64,000 nucleotides of DNA from Physella acuta (GCF_028476545.1 NW_026732691.1:124001-188000); one strand, 5' to 3'. Shown: positions 45,301-56,119, numbered from the stretch's first letter. The notes: generated by a model not told the origin, from the letters alone. Numbers and translations are program-made.

Positions 45301-45440
45301 GGCGGGGATGGGTAGGTGGGGGTTGTTGGGTGGGCGGAGTGGTGTAGGTGGGGGTTATTGGGTGGGCAGGGAGGTGTAAACGGAGGTTGTTGTGTAGGCG
45401 GGGAGGTGTAGGTTGGAGGTGTTGCGTGCATGAACAACAG
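45298..45440 (+). repeat. G-rich ~30-bp repeat
   Basis: Units such as GGGCGGGGAGGTGTAGGTGG recur four to five times. The C-rich counterpart lies at 21255-21345. Confidence 0.75.
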
Positions 45441-45469
45441 ATGTGTAAAACATAGAAGGTTAACATGCT

Positions 45470-45850
45470 TGTCAGCCTCAGTTTTGATACAGTACTAAAA
45501 TTTGAAAAAAAGAATTTAACATTCTTATAAAGGTGTAACTATTGACAGCTGATGCTCACACTACATAGCTAGCCGTGTATGGCAATATAGATAAATAATG
45601 CGATTACAAAACATTCAAGAAAAAGAAAAAACTGCCAAACTGTGCCTAAAGTTTACATGGATAAACAAAAACTGAAGGAAAAAGAAACGTTGAGGGGCGG
45701 GAAGGTGTATGTGAGGGTTAGTTGGGTAAGGCGGACCAATAAAGCGGAATCATTGTTGCGTGACATGAATGCTGAGGGTAAGGGGCGGGTCGCGAGGGTT
45801 GACGGGGCACTGAGTGTGTGAGTTTAAGGCAAGCCAGGCGTAAGAGACTG
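45470..45850 (-). repeat. Inverted copy of the 21.2 kb repeat
   Basis: The reverse complement carries GCATTATTTATCTATATTGC, TTTTTTCTTTTTCTTGAATG and GCAACAATGATTCCGC-type words in the order of 21226-21560. Confidence 0.6.
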
Positions 45851-45889
45851 TGTTGTGTGTGAACTGACTACTGGGGTGTTACTATTTAT

Positions 45890-46907
45890 AGTTTGTGTGT
45901 TGATGTGCTATATTTGTCCAGTCGTCTGCTAAAAATTAAATCTAAAATCTGTCCCGTAAACTGTGAATTTTCGAATTTAGCTCTGTTTCTACAAGTCCAA
46001 ATAGTTTGTCTATAAATGGCTACAGTCCTTGCTTTGTTTTCTAAGTCCGTCCTGTCTTTTTGCTTAGGTAGTTTGTTTAGCGTTATGGGTATATCGACAT
46101 TGTGTGTCTTTTTTTACTAGTTATTTTGGCCCTAAGGTTGTTTTTCATTGTCTGTATGGTGGGGCATTCTAAAAAGATGTGTGTTTCAGTTTCTATTGTG
46201 TTTTGTCTGCATTGTGGGCAATGGGCGGTCTGACTTTGGCCTATCGGTGTTGTATTGTAGATTAGTCTGTGTGTAATTTCCCTAGCTTTAGGTGTAATGT
46301 TTTTCAAGTGTAGGTTCCGAAAAGTGTCTGTTGTATCTGTAAGGGCAAATTTTGAACACCATTTGATTCGATTAAAAAGGGGGGTTGAAAGTTTTTGTAC
46401 TAATTTTTGGTAGATATTTTGGGATTTGTCGTGTATGAATTTTTCGTTGTTTCTAAGTGATTGTAAGCATTCTTTGTAAAAGGCGCTGACTTCTTGACCA
46501 AAAAAGTGGGGTGATTTGTTGTTTAGTTTTGTGAGTTTATTGAGCTGAATGCCTATGTAGTAGTGTGCTAGTGGGTGAAAGTGTGGTTGTGCAATTATTC
46601 TTCCGATATGTGTTATTCTAAATGTGTTAATTTTTGTTTGAATGTCGTGTAAGTTGATTCCCCCTTTATGTTTGTTTTGAACCAGCGTATTATGACTAAT
46701 GTTTCTAATAGTGCCTTGGAATGTGTACTCTCTAATAAGTATGTTAATGGTTTTGATTATTTGTTTTGAGATTGTTTTGGCTGTGGCTATATAGATAATT
46801 TTGGGGATGATGTACCGGTTAATAATAGCTGACCTAGCAAATATTGTTTTTGTGCTAAATTTGTAAAGTGCTAAGGTTTTTGATTTTTTTTGGTCATTTC
46901 TTTCCAT
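45890..46907 (-). pseudogene. Tx1-clade LINE ORF2, C-terminal region
   Basis: A 274-codon frame (46083-46907) covers the post-RT region: KTIFARSAIINRYIIPKIIY, NTLVQNKHKGGINLHDIQTK, and a C-terminal CCHC finger CPQCRQNTIETETHIFLEC (C-x2-C-x9-H-x4-C), as in L1/Tx1-type LINEs. A frameshift near 46105 moves the remaining ~60 residues (LNKLPKQKDRTDLENKA..., ending near 45890) into another frame. It is separated from the RT core by two shifts near 46910-47070. The copy is dead. Confidence 0.8.
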
Positions 46908-47068
46908 TCTTCTTCATTTGTGTCTTGTGGGTTATTATGGTGGGTTATTCCGTAAAGTTTCAATTTGTTAGTCCCCGTCAGTTTTTGTGGGTAGTTTTCT
47001 TTGTTCGTCCAGCGTCCTAACCCCAAAATTTTAGTTTTCGTAAGGTTAATTTTTGTCCCACTAGCAGG

Positions 47069-47760
47069 TCAGAAATCAAGAAAAAGGTCGATTATTTGTG
47101 TAATGGATTTTTCCGATTGTATGGTGAAAGCTGTGTCGTCAGCGTATGCTAAGATTTTTTTATTTGTCAGGCTTGGTAAGTCTATGCCTCGGATTTCTCT
47201 GGTGAGCCTGATGCATTCTAGAAGCGGTTCTAGTGTTAATATGTATAAGATAGGAGATAAAGGACACCCTTGTCTGACTGATCTATTGATAGGAAAAGGT
47301 TTGGTGATGTTGTTATTTATTAAAAGTTGACTTTGAGCGTTATGATAGATTATTTTGATCCATTTATAAAAATATGTTCCTAAATTGTTTGCTTCTAGAA
47401 TTTTGTAAAGATATGTATGTGCTACTCTGCCGAAACCCTTTTCCTGATCTAAGCTAAGTATGGCTGCTTGTGTATTTTTTTCATGTGTGTATTGAATGAT
47501 ATCTCTAATTAAGTGATTGTGGTTTTGAATGTTCCTACCGGCAATATTACATTGTTGATCTAGATGAATGAGCTTGTGGAGATGTGGTTCTAATTTAGAT
47601 ACTAACATTTTTGTTAGGATTTTGTAGTCTGTGTTTAAAAGAGAGATAGGCCTTTAGTTTTGGGTTTGTTTAGGGTTGGTTTTAGGTTTGCGTATTAGTG
47701 TTATGTAAGATCTGTTAAAATTTTCATGGCATTGTTCTAGCAAAAACATTTCTCTGTAAG
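47069..47760 (-). pseudogene. Tx1-clade LINE ORF2, reverse transcriptase core
   Basis: In the 47069-47608 frame, AAILSLDQEKGFGRV is motif A (usual LDQEKAFDRV; first Asp kept, second Asp changed to Gly), RSVRQGCPLSPILYILTLEP is motif B and ILAYADDTAF is the catalytic YADD motif. Upstream, SYITLIRKPKTN and RPISLLNTDYKIL are readable with a TAG in place of the usual Trp of KNWRPISLL. LDQEK and NTDYKIL are characteristic of the Tx1 group of L1-superfamily LINEs. The coding is split by a hAT MITE at 47770-47987. Confidence 0.88.
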
Positions 47761-47769
47761 TGTCTAGGA

Positions 47770-47987
47770 CAGGGGTCTCCAAACTTTTCAGTCCGAGGGC
47801 CGCATTAACTATCAAATTTCAGTTCGGGGGCCAGTTTCTTCTAGGCATGTTTTTGATTTTTCTGGGCAAAGTTCCTCAGCCATCACCAACAAACGTTTTT
47901 TTCCGTGGAAAAAAAGATCTCCGCGGGCCGGATGAGAGTACCTCGCGGGCCGCATCCGGCCCGCGGGCCGTAGTTTGGAGACCCCTG
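47770..47987. mobile_element. hAT MITE with perfect target-site duplication (218 bp)
   Basis: The terminal inverted repeats are CAGGGGTCTCCAAACT and AGTTTGGAGACCCCTG. The flanking octamers GTCTAGGA at 47762-47769 and 47988-47995 are identical. It sits inside the reverse transcriptase coding region. The left end equals that of the transposase relic at 41908, its likely autonomous relative. Confidence 0.92.
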
Positions 47988-48190
47988 GTCTAGGAGAAGG
48001 GGAGTTAAGTCGGATGAGAAGGTTTTGAAAAATTCGCTAGTTAGCCAGTCCGGATCGGGGGACTTATTTCTATTTAGTTTTAGAATGGCTTTCGTAATAT
48101 CATCCTTCTGGAGAGGGGGGGGGGGTGTTGTTGTGAATTTTGTCGTCGTCATGTAGGGGTTTAGTGAATTTTAAGTAATTGTCCTGTCCT
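47988..48190 (-). pseudogene. Tx1-clade LINE ORF2, N-terminal RT part
   Basis: LQKDDITKAILKLNRNKSPD and PDWLTSEFFKTFSSDLTPLL match the KSPGPDGLTxEFY region at the start of LINE reverse transcriptase domains. It is truncated at 48190 by poly(A)/poly(T) insertions; no endonuclease domain follows. Confidence 0.75.
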
Positions 48191-48191
48191 G

Positions 48192-48255
48192 GTTTGGAGT
48201 AATTTTTTTTTTTGTCTGAGGCAACAAAAAAAAAAAAAAAAAAAAAGTTTGGAGT

Positions 48256-48298
<43 letters not shown>
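48192..48298. mobile_element. Tiny poly(A) insertion and poly(T) tail of a second element
   Basis: GTTTGGAGTAA plus a T-run occurs at 48192 and again at 48247. Between lie only GTCTGAGGCAAC and 22 A, which looks like an extremely truncated retro-insertion with duplicated target. A 40-base T-run follows, and then TACTTTTATTTGCAATTTAA, the reversed 3' end seen at 20670-20710. Confidence 0.55.
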
Positions 48299-48302
<4 letters not shown>

Positions 48303-48930
48303 ACTTTTATTTGCAATTTAAAACAAGTACATCAACATCAAATTCTTACATAATTTCGAACATCAAATGAAAACGAAATAGTAATACAATATATTACAAT
48401 ATATTACAATAGTAATATTTCTTTCTTACTTGTAGCCTGCTTTCATTCATTTAAGATGGTTTACATATACATAGATGTAATACAAAACGTCTAAATATAA
48501 AGAAAAATTAAAAATTAAAAACCAACCTGAAACTGAAAATGCAAATGTGTAATTAAAATTAAATGATGATTCAAGGGATTTTTTTTTTCTCGGCGCGGTG
48601 GGCTGAGGGGACGAGGGGGGGAGAGGGGGAATTTGTTTTTTTAAAGTAGAGCTGAAATGAATTTGGGATTACAGAGAATTAAAATGATACAAATTTAAAG
48701 TAATCGGAAAAGTTATGTTATTACAATGAGACACGTAAAAGCAAACACTCTTCCCTTTCAAACATCTATATCTATACAGTCCTCAATTAGTTTTTTTTCC
48801 CTTTTTATTTTGTTTTTGTTTTATTAATTCAATTGTTTTAAACATTTAAATCAGTAATAATAATTTATTTTATAGATTTTACACAACATCAAAGACATGA
48901 ACATCAATTGCATATATAATAATCAAATGG
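48299..48930 (-). mobile_element. 3' UTR-like AT-rich DNA of a minus-oriented element
   Basis: The first ~45 bp match the 3' end of the 18-20.8 kb element in reverse. The remainder is AT-rich with no ORF and includes a G-rich tract at 48598-48630. The 5' limit is unclear. Confidence 0.45.
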
Positions 48931-48932
48931 AG

Positions 48933-49300
48933 AAAATAAAATGGCATAAGAACTAGACTAAAATAACGTGTGCAAACTAGGTTTCTCTTGACTGCTTAGT
49001 TTACTGTGCTTTGTCCTTAGCTGAGGAGTCAAAAGTTCACATTGCAGCCGCCCATGGACGGAAATAGAAACGACCTTGGGAGAAGTGTCTCTGCAGTACA
49101 CATAGTTTTATGTCATGGAAAGTTTCGGAATGATAGATCAGTACGTGATTACAAAGACACTTCTCCCAGTCGTTTCTATTTCTGTCCTTGGGTGGCTACA
49201 GTGTGAACTTTTGACTCCGCAGCACACTAAACTAAGCAGTGAAGAGAAACCTAGTTTGCACACCTTATTTTAATCTAGTTCTTATGCCATTTTATTTTAT
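48933..49300. repeat. Long inverted repeat (~150-bp arms, ~58-bp loop)
   Basis: The left arm 48933-49092 and right arm 49151-49300 are reverse complements with scattered mismatches and short indels. Shared words are GTGCAAACTAGGTTTCTCTT, GAGTCAAAAGTTCACA, GGAAATAGAAACGAC and GGGAGAAGTGTCT. There is no ORF. It could be a foldback-type DNA element or a hairpin-RNA source. Confidence 0.85.
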
Positions 49301-49349
49301 AATTATGAGGAAATATTGCAGTAAGAGATACTTTATGAACAAACCATAA

Positions 49350-49735
49350 TAAATCTTCTTGGTATTAATGTTACAGTTGGTTGATACTAGTCACGGCTGG
49401 TTATTAGATTGACAGCTAATAATTACTAGGAGTTGTAATTAAAATTTTGTAATTAATCACCAAAACATTTAATGCCTTTTTTAAAAATATATTTTTTATA
49501 ATTAATACTAATGTTTGTTTACTTAATTTTGTTTCAAAATGTTATTACTTTTTTTTTCATTTCTTTTTATCGGTTAATATTATAGTTATCTCCCTTTAAA
49601 AATAACATTGTTTGTTTTCTCCCTTGACAAAAAAGTTCCACGCGCGAGATATTTTGACTCAAACAAAAGACGAGAGCAAACCGCTGTGAACTCTGTTACA
49701 CCTTGGTGCACTCTCGGGACTAACACTAATATTCT
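49350..49735 (-). mobile_element. LINE 5' UTR core, minus strand
   Basis: Reverse core from CTTCTTGGTATTAATGTTAC to GGGACTAACACTAATATTCT. Minisatellite A (49870-50020) and leader block L (50040-50350) lie upstream of it. Its downstream side meets the inverted repeat, so no ORF follows. Confidence 0.8.
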
Positions 49736-49869
49736 GTGTCAGCGTTTAGTTATATGTTGGGTGGAGGGGGGGGGGGGGGGGAGTGTGTGATGTAATCTAG
49801 TGAGGGGGAATTGAATGTTTGGGTGATTTTGGTAGAGACTATTTTTGTATCGAGTTTAGCTTTGGGAGA

Positions 49870-50350
49870 TTTTTAGTGGGAGAGTTTAGTGTGGTAAAAT
49901 TTTGTGTGGGAGAATTTAGTGTGCGAGAATTTAGTGTGTGGGTATTTAGCGTGGGGGAGTTTAGAGTGGGAGAATTTAGTGCGGGACAATTTAGTGTGGG
50001 AGAATTAGGTGTGGGAGAAATGAGTAAATAGTGTTGTAGTGTAGACAAAGGAAGTTATTTGAGTGTTTTTGTGTATATAAATACATCTACGTGTGATTGG
50101 GTTTTCTGTGAATAAGTTGAGTGGGGATGTTTAGATTAGTGGGGGTGGGGGAGTTGTCCTTCTTGGTGTGGTTTAATCGAACTCCGGATCATGTGACAAT
50201 GTGACGGATTGCGTCATTTGTATAACGGTGTTTTATTTATTTCTTTATCTAAGACTAAATAGTAAGGAAAAAGCATGTTTTATAGCCTATATATTAACGA
50301 GCTTTCACAAGCGCTAAATTACAAAAGTAAGAGTACACTTTTCAAGCTAT
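49870..50350 (-). mobile_element. Minisatellite A and leader block L
   Basis: Ten 15-bp units, then GATTGGGTTTTCTGTG, the CTCCGGATCATGTGACAATG box and GAGCTTTCACAAGCGCTAAA, ending AAGCTATAATACTAAACA where the ORF1-B frame of the next element ends. Confidence 0.75.
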
Positions 50351-50354
50351 AATA

Positions 50355-51050
50355 CTAAACATTGTCGAAATAGTTCCCATCATTATCTATCGATATATTG
50401 TCCCTTCCCCTTACATACGGGCTTCGGCAGGCGGCTGGTTCGTGTTTGGTCGTGCTACACAGGGGGCATATAGATCTTCTACCGTTATGTTGTAGTAACA
50501 AGGTGTAAGTTTCCCCACCGATCTCAAGATCAATGTAATGGGGTAAATCCTTTAAAGGAGCGTTTGGGCAGAAATCGGCTGACCACTTATCACTCTTCCC
50601 GATCTTAAGAGTTGAAACTATTGTGTCTGGTTCTGATATTTCAATCACAATTTTGTTGATCATATTCTGGGTAATGGTAGGGGGTACCCATTTTAGGTGA
50701 CCCCTCTGAACGTTTTTGTACACATGCAGCAGCAAAATGCTGCTACAATAATCCGAATGTTCACATATCACTGCCAAATGTAGAGAGTTGTAGATTTCAT
50801 CTGATTTGAGAGAGATAAACCATTCGCTTGGTTTCCCCAAGTTGTAGACATTAAGAATCTGAGAACGATTTACGTTCAGTTTACACGTAAATAGGTCCTC
50901 TAATATGAATTCGTGGATTCGACGTTCTTTTTTCCTTTTATCAACACACGTAGCGTGTTTTTGGGATGCCGCCCAGGTGTGGTCCCCGAAAGCGTGAATT
51001 TTTTTTTTGAGGAGTGTACTTACAGGTACAGGTCTCTCCTTTTGTGACAC
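50355..51050 (-). CDS. ORF1-B: divergent LINE ORF1 protein with CCHC knuckle
   Basis: A 231-codon open frame. The C-terminal half holds GHLKWVPPTITQNMINKIVI, LPHYIDLEIGGETYTLLLQH and a CCHC knuckle CPLCSTTKHEPAAC (C-x2-C-x4-H-x4-C) that ends in [14 protein letters not shown]. GxLxWVPP and (I/L)PHYI correspond to GTLRWVPP and IPHYIQ in the other ORF1, so the fold is shared but the sequences are far apart. The codons MAETRQDF near 51213 look like the true N-terminus in another frame, so this copy is probably frameshifted near 51050. It carries no C2H2 ORF. Confidence 0.75.
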   Translation of the reverse strand: MSQKERPVPVSTLLKKKIHAFGDHTWAASQKHATCVDKRKKERRIHEFILEDLFTCKLNVNRSQILNVYNLGKPSEWFISLKSDEIYNSLHLAVICEHSDYCSSILLLHVYKNVQRGHLKWVPPTITQNMINKIVIEISEPDTIVSTLKIGKSDKWSADFCPNAPLKDLPHYIDLEIGGETYTLLLQHNGRRSICPLCSTTKHEPAACRSPYVRGRDNISIDNDGNYFDNV

Positions 51051-51339
51051 ATCTCCGGTTTTTCTCCCACTTTAAAGAACATTTACAGTTTCATTTAAAT
51101 ATGTATCTGTTACGGGTGTTGACACAGGCCAGCTGGTTGTTTGCGTGGTGTCCGTATTATCTTCAGGACAGGGCGAGCTGAAGTTTGTTGAAAGTCTTGT
51201 CTGGTTTCGGCCATCTTGTTTTTATACCAATCTGTCACAAGACATGGGTGGTCTGAGTTTTACAGATTTTTCAGTAAATATAGTTATAAGAACACACTGT
51301 TATGACTGTCAATCAATAATGGATTTAATAAATCTTTGT

Positions 51340-51665
51340 ATTAATATTACAGCTGGTTGAGACTAGAGACTACTAATTTTTGTGTTAACAACTAACAATT
51401 ACTAGGAGTTGTAATTAAAATGTTGTTCTTAATCACCTAAAGTTTTAATTACTTTTGTTGTAATTTATGTTTATATCATTAATACCAGTGTATGTTTTTT
51501 GTTTTTTTTTTATAATATATATATTTCTTTTTCTTTTCTTTTTTGTTCGTTTAATTTTATAATTACCTCCCATTAACAAAATTATTGTTTGTTATTTACC
51601 CTGAGAAAAAAGTTCTACGCGCGAGATATTTTGTCAGAAACAGAAGACGAGAGCAAACCGCTGGG
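51340..51665 (-). mobile_element. LINE 5' UTR core, minus strand, 5' of ORF1-B
   Basis: Reverse core from TTTGTATTAATATTACAGCT to GACGAGAGCAAACCGCTG, then a G-run. It lies about 110 bp upstream of the presumed ORF1-B start, which ties the same core to a second ORF1 lineage. Confidence 0.75.
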
Positions 51666-51784
51666 GGGGGGGGGGGGGGAGAGGGGGGGGGGGGTTGGTG
51701 TGTGATGGAATCTAGTAAGGGGGAGTTGAATGTTTGGGCGATTTTGGTGGAGACTATTTTTGTATCGAGATTAGATTTGGGTGA

Positions 51785-52213
51785 TTTTTAGTGTGGGAGA
51801 GTTTAGTGTGGGAGAATTTAGTATGGGAGAATTTAGTGTGGGAGAATTTAGAGTAATAGAATTTAGTGCGGGAGAATTTATTGTGGGAGAAATGATTTTG
51901 TGATGTTGTAGTGTAGCAAAGGAAATTATTTGAGTGTTTGTGTGTATATAAATAAATCTACGTGTGATTGGGTTTACTGTGGGTAAGTTAAGTGGGGGTG
52001 TTTAGATTAGTGAGGGTGGAGGGGGTGGGGGAGTTGTCCTTCTGGGTGTGGTTTAATCGACCTCCGGATCATGTGACAATGTGACGGATTGCGTCATTTG
52101 TATAACGGTGCTTTGTTTATTTCTTCATCTAAGACTAAATAGTATGGGAAAAACATTTCAAATACTCTATATAGTAACCAGCTTTCACAAGCGTTAAATT
52201 ACAAAAGTTAGAG
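51785..52213 (-). mobile_element. Minisatellite A and leader block L
   Basis: Seven to eight 15-bp units, then the leader block up to ATTACAAAAGTTAGAG, where a hAT MITE is inserted. The leader continues after it at 52536. Confidence 0.75.
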
Positions 52214-52535
52214 CAGGGGCGTAGCGAGGGGGGGGGGGGGCGGGGGTTGCGGACTGCACCGGGTGACACCATTTAGGGTGGTGACACCAAGGCAAAAAAT
52301 AGCAAATTATATAGAGAAAAACTTGAGGGGGGGGACGCAAATTGAAAGTTTGAGGGGGGGGGGGATGCAAATAAAAAAACTTGGGGGAGGGGGGTGGTGC
52401 AAATCGAAACTTTGACGGGGGGGGGGTGCAAATCGAAAACTTGAAAATTTGTCCCCGGGAAGGGTCGCAACGCCTCTGGGGAGTTGACACCATTAAGTGC
52501 CGCACTGGGTGACACCCGACCTCGCTACGCCACTG
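52214..52535. mobile_element. hAT MITE with 8-bp target-site duplication (322 bp)
   Basis: The ends CAGGGGCGTAGCGAGG and CCTCGCTACGCCACTG are inverted repeats with one mismatch. The flanks are AGTTAGAG and AGTCAGAG (one mismatch). The unoccupied site, AAAAGTAAGAGTACAC, is visible at 9235, 12595 and 54430. The interior has G-rich direct repeats (GGGGTGCAAATCGAAA). Confidence 0.88.
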
Positions 52536-52574
52536 AGTCAGAGTACACTTTTTAAGCTATAATACTAAACACAA

Positions 52575-52825
52575 AGCTTTCTACTGCTAGTCCGAATGTC
52601 TCGAGTTCCGGGCTCAGTTCTGTTGGGCTCCGTGAGTTCACCCAGCTCTGATGGGTACCTGGCGCACCTTAGGTAACTAAGGCGGATCGGCTTAGTACTG
52701 ACCGCATTATCTCCCTGTATGTCGAGGTGATTGAAACACGATCTTTACTTTATCTGCCATTTGTGTATTGGGCACGAAGGGGAAAAGATTATGAAGATAA
52801 GTTAAATAAAAAAGCGCGGGTCGAT
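52575..52825 (+). mobile_element. Core-type SINE
   Basis: Copy of the 9275 SINE, TTTCTACTGCTAGTCCGAAT to AAATAAAAAAGCGCGGGTCG; cut by a hAT end at 52826. Confidence 0.7.
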
Positions 52826-53489
<664 letters not shown>

Positions 53490-53490
<1 letters not shown>

Positions 53491-54110
53491 ATTTAGTGGG
53501 GGATAATTTAGTGTGGTCGATTTTAGTGTGAGAGAATTTAGTGTGCGAGAATTTAGTGTGGGAAAATTTAGTGGGGGAGAATTTAGTGTGGGAAAATTTA
53601 GTGTGATAGAATTTAGTGTGGGAGAATTTAGTGCGCGAGAATTTAGTATGAGAGAATTTAGTGTGGAGAATTTAGTGTAAGATAATTTAGTGTAGGAGAA
53701 TTTAGTGTGGGAGAATTTAGGGTGGGAGAATTTAGTGTGGGAAAATTTAGTGTGGGAGAATTTAGTTTGAAAGAATTTAGTGTAAGAGAATTTATGTAAG
53801 AGAATTTAGCGTGGAAGAAATTAGTATGGGAGAATTTAGTGTGAGATAATTGAGTGTGGGAAAATTTAGTGTGGGAGAATTTCGTGTGGGCGAATTTTTG
53901 TGTAAGAGAATTTAGTGTAAGATAATTTAGTGTGGGAGATTTTAGTGTGCGAGAATTCAGTGTGCAAGAATTTAGTGTGAGAGAATTTTGTGTGGGGGAA
54001 TTTAGTGTGGGGGAATTTAGTGTGGGATAATTTTTTTGCGGGAGAACTTAATGTGTGGGAATTAATGCGAGAGCATTTAGTGTGAGAGAATTTAGTGTTG
54101 TTAGAAATGA
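53490..54110 (-). repeat. Minisatellite A (15 bp), ~40 units
   Basis: The longest 15-bp array in the window. Units drift between GTGTGGGAGAATTTA, GTGCGAGAATTTA and GTGTAAGAGAATTTA. No 5' UTR core lies at its left end, so it is detached from its element. Confidence 0.9.
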
Positions 54111-54119
54111 TTATGTGGT

Positions 54120-54715
54120 GTTGTAGTGTGGGCAATGGAAATTATTTGAGTGTTTGTGTGTATATAAATAAATCTACGTGTGATTGGGTTTACTGTGGGT
54201 AAGTTAAGTGCGGGTGTTTAGATTAGTGGAGGTGTTTAGATTAGTGGGGGTGGAGGAGTTGTCCTTCTGGGTGAGGATTAATTGACATCCGGATCAAGTG
54301 ACAATGTGACGGATTGCGTCATATGTATTACGGTGCTTTATTTATTTCATTATCTAAGACTAAATAGTAGGGAAAAACATGTCAATTACCCTATATATTA
54401 AGGAGCTTTCACAGGCGCTAAATTACAAAAGTAAGAGTACACTTTTTAAGCTATAATACTAAACATAAAGCTTTCTACTGCTAGTCCGAATGTCTCGAGT
54501 TCCGGGCTCAGTTCTGTTGGGCTCCGTGAGTTCACCCAGCTCTGATGGGTACCTGGCGCACCTTAGGTAACTAAGGCGGATAGGCTTAGTACTGACCACA
54601 TTATCTCCCTGTATGTCGAGGTGATTGAAACACGATCTTTACTTTATCTGCCATTTGTGTATTGGGCACGAAGGGGAAAAGATTATGAAGATAAGTTAAA
54701 TAAAAAACGCGAGTA
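54120..54715 (-). mobile_element. Leader block L followed by core SINE
   Basis: Leader block (54120-54465) and a plus-strand SINE (54470-54715) in the same order as 8973-9525, part of a larger duplication. Confidence 0.75.
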
Positions 54716-55325
54716 GATTTTAAAATCGTTCTTGGGTCAGTCGTTTCTTGGTTGTTTTCGTCCATTATATGTTTGATTTGTTTTTATCTTTGTATGCTTT
54801 GTTCTAGTATGAGAGTGTGGTGTGTTTGGTTTTCCGAGCCTATTAATGCTATTAATGATACAAGCATATTAAATTGATATACGCTTAAAGTCTTATTTAA
54901 AATCGTCTCAATGTTGGATTTTGTTAAATTTTGATGATGACTGTGTGTAAATTTGTATTATATATTTTATATATTTAATGCTTTTGTGTAGCGCTCGTCT
55001 AGTAATAGTGAATTATTGGGTTCCCAGTATGTGTTATATTTTTGTTTGCTTTGTGTTTGTTCGTTGTTTAAAGTTGTCAGAACTGCTGTATGATCGCTAA
55101 ACTGTAGTGTTGAGAATAGGTGTTCTATTTTGTTGATTTTCATGTTCAGTGCGGCGTAAATTCTGTCTTATCGTACTATTTCCAGATGTTTTATTTCCGT
55201 GGGTGGTTTGTATTGTGTGTGGATATTGCGCTCTGTATGTGTCGACTAGTTTGAGGTATGTTTTAATGTTGTTGATTGAGTCTGCGTGTTTGGTATAGAT
55301 TATATATAGAACTTTTTTTTTAATA
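54716..55325 (-). pseudogene. LINE ORF2 endonuclease C-terminal fragment
   Basis: Copy of 9530-10065 with the same LVDTYRAQYP and SDHxAV regions on the minus strand, carrying extra stops. Confidence 0.65.
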
Positions 55326-55493
55326 AGAACAAATACTTTTTTTTTTTTTTACATGTAATACATAGTATTGCATACAATTTTTCACATATTATAATTAAGC
55401 ATGTCATTTTAAATTTTCACTATACAAAACGTCTACGATTGTAATGGGTTAAACAATTAATTACTGTTCCTTCGAAGCTGTATGATGAGCGAT

Positions 55494-55844
55494 CTATTTC
55501 TGTCCCGGATGGTGTTTTTTTGCATGTAACTTGATACCCTCTAATGGGAGGAATACGTTGCAAATCTGACAGCTATACATTGTTTCGTCGTAATGTTTTT
55601 CTGTATAGTGCATGAATATGTCTGTGTTGATTGTTTTGTCGTCACAAATATAGCACTGTAAGAGCTTCGTGTGTACTTTATGTTCGTGCTTTTCCGCTTC
55701 CGTGGATGTTTTGTGTTGCTGGGTGCAAAATCTGCATTTTGTGTTGTCATCTACCAATTTTGTGGTTTTTAGACTTTTTGTTGTTTGCTTTGCATCTGTA
55801 GGACTGTCCTTCTTTTTCCTTTTTGGATTTGTGCTGCCGTCCAT
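55494..55844 (-). CDS. Small C2H2 zinc-finger protein of a LINE-like element (116 aa)
   Basis: From the conserved ATG at 55844, MDGSTNPKRKKKDSPTDAKQ, then fingers CRFCTQQHKTSTEAEKHEHK, CYICDDKTINTDIFMHYTEK and CQICNVFLPLEGIKLHAKKH. It is nearly identical to the 10270 copy, with an altered last few residues (PGQK). The upstream coding part is tandemly duplicated for ~85 bp (about 55930-56098), so the ORF1 overlap is disturbed in this copy. Its poly(A) end is the T-run at ~55335-55350. Confidence 0.75.
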   Translation of the reverse strand: MDGSTNPKRKKKDSPTDAKQTTKSLKTTKLVDDNTKCRFCTQQHKTSTEAEKHEHKVHTKLLQCYICDDKTINTDIFMHYTEKHYDETMYSCQICNVFLPLEGIKLHAKKHHPGQK

Positions 55845-56119
55845 TTCTGATTTTGGGCTAAGGATGTTTATTGTAAGGATTGGCTTCGCTGTAGTCGTGT
55901 TTGGGATCAGCGTGGATGGTGAATTAAGGTCTGAGCTGAGGTCTGTTGTTGCAGTTAATTTGATGATTGGTGAGTTCGCTTGTTGGTTCGTCAGATTTGG
56001 GTGTACCATTTGTTGAGCTGAGGTCTGTTGTTGCAGTTAATTTGACGATTGGTGATTTCGCTTGTTGGTTCGTCAGATTTGGGTGTACCATTTGTTGCTG
56101 GTGGAGTGACTGATACTCT

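Noticed and set aside
45165-45379. Short frames with FSPEVPRAR-like words beside 5' UTR cores, also at 5744 and 49608
   Set aside because: They are translations of the conserved 5' UTR core itself; frames differ between copies and are not maintained.
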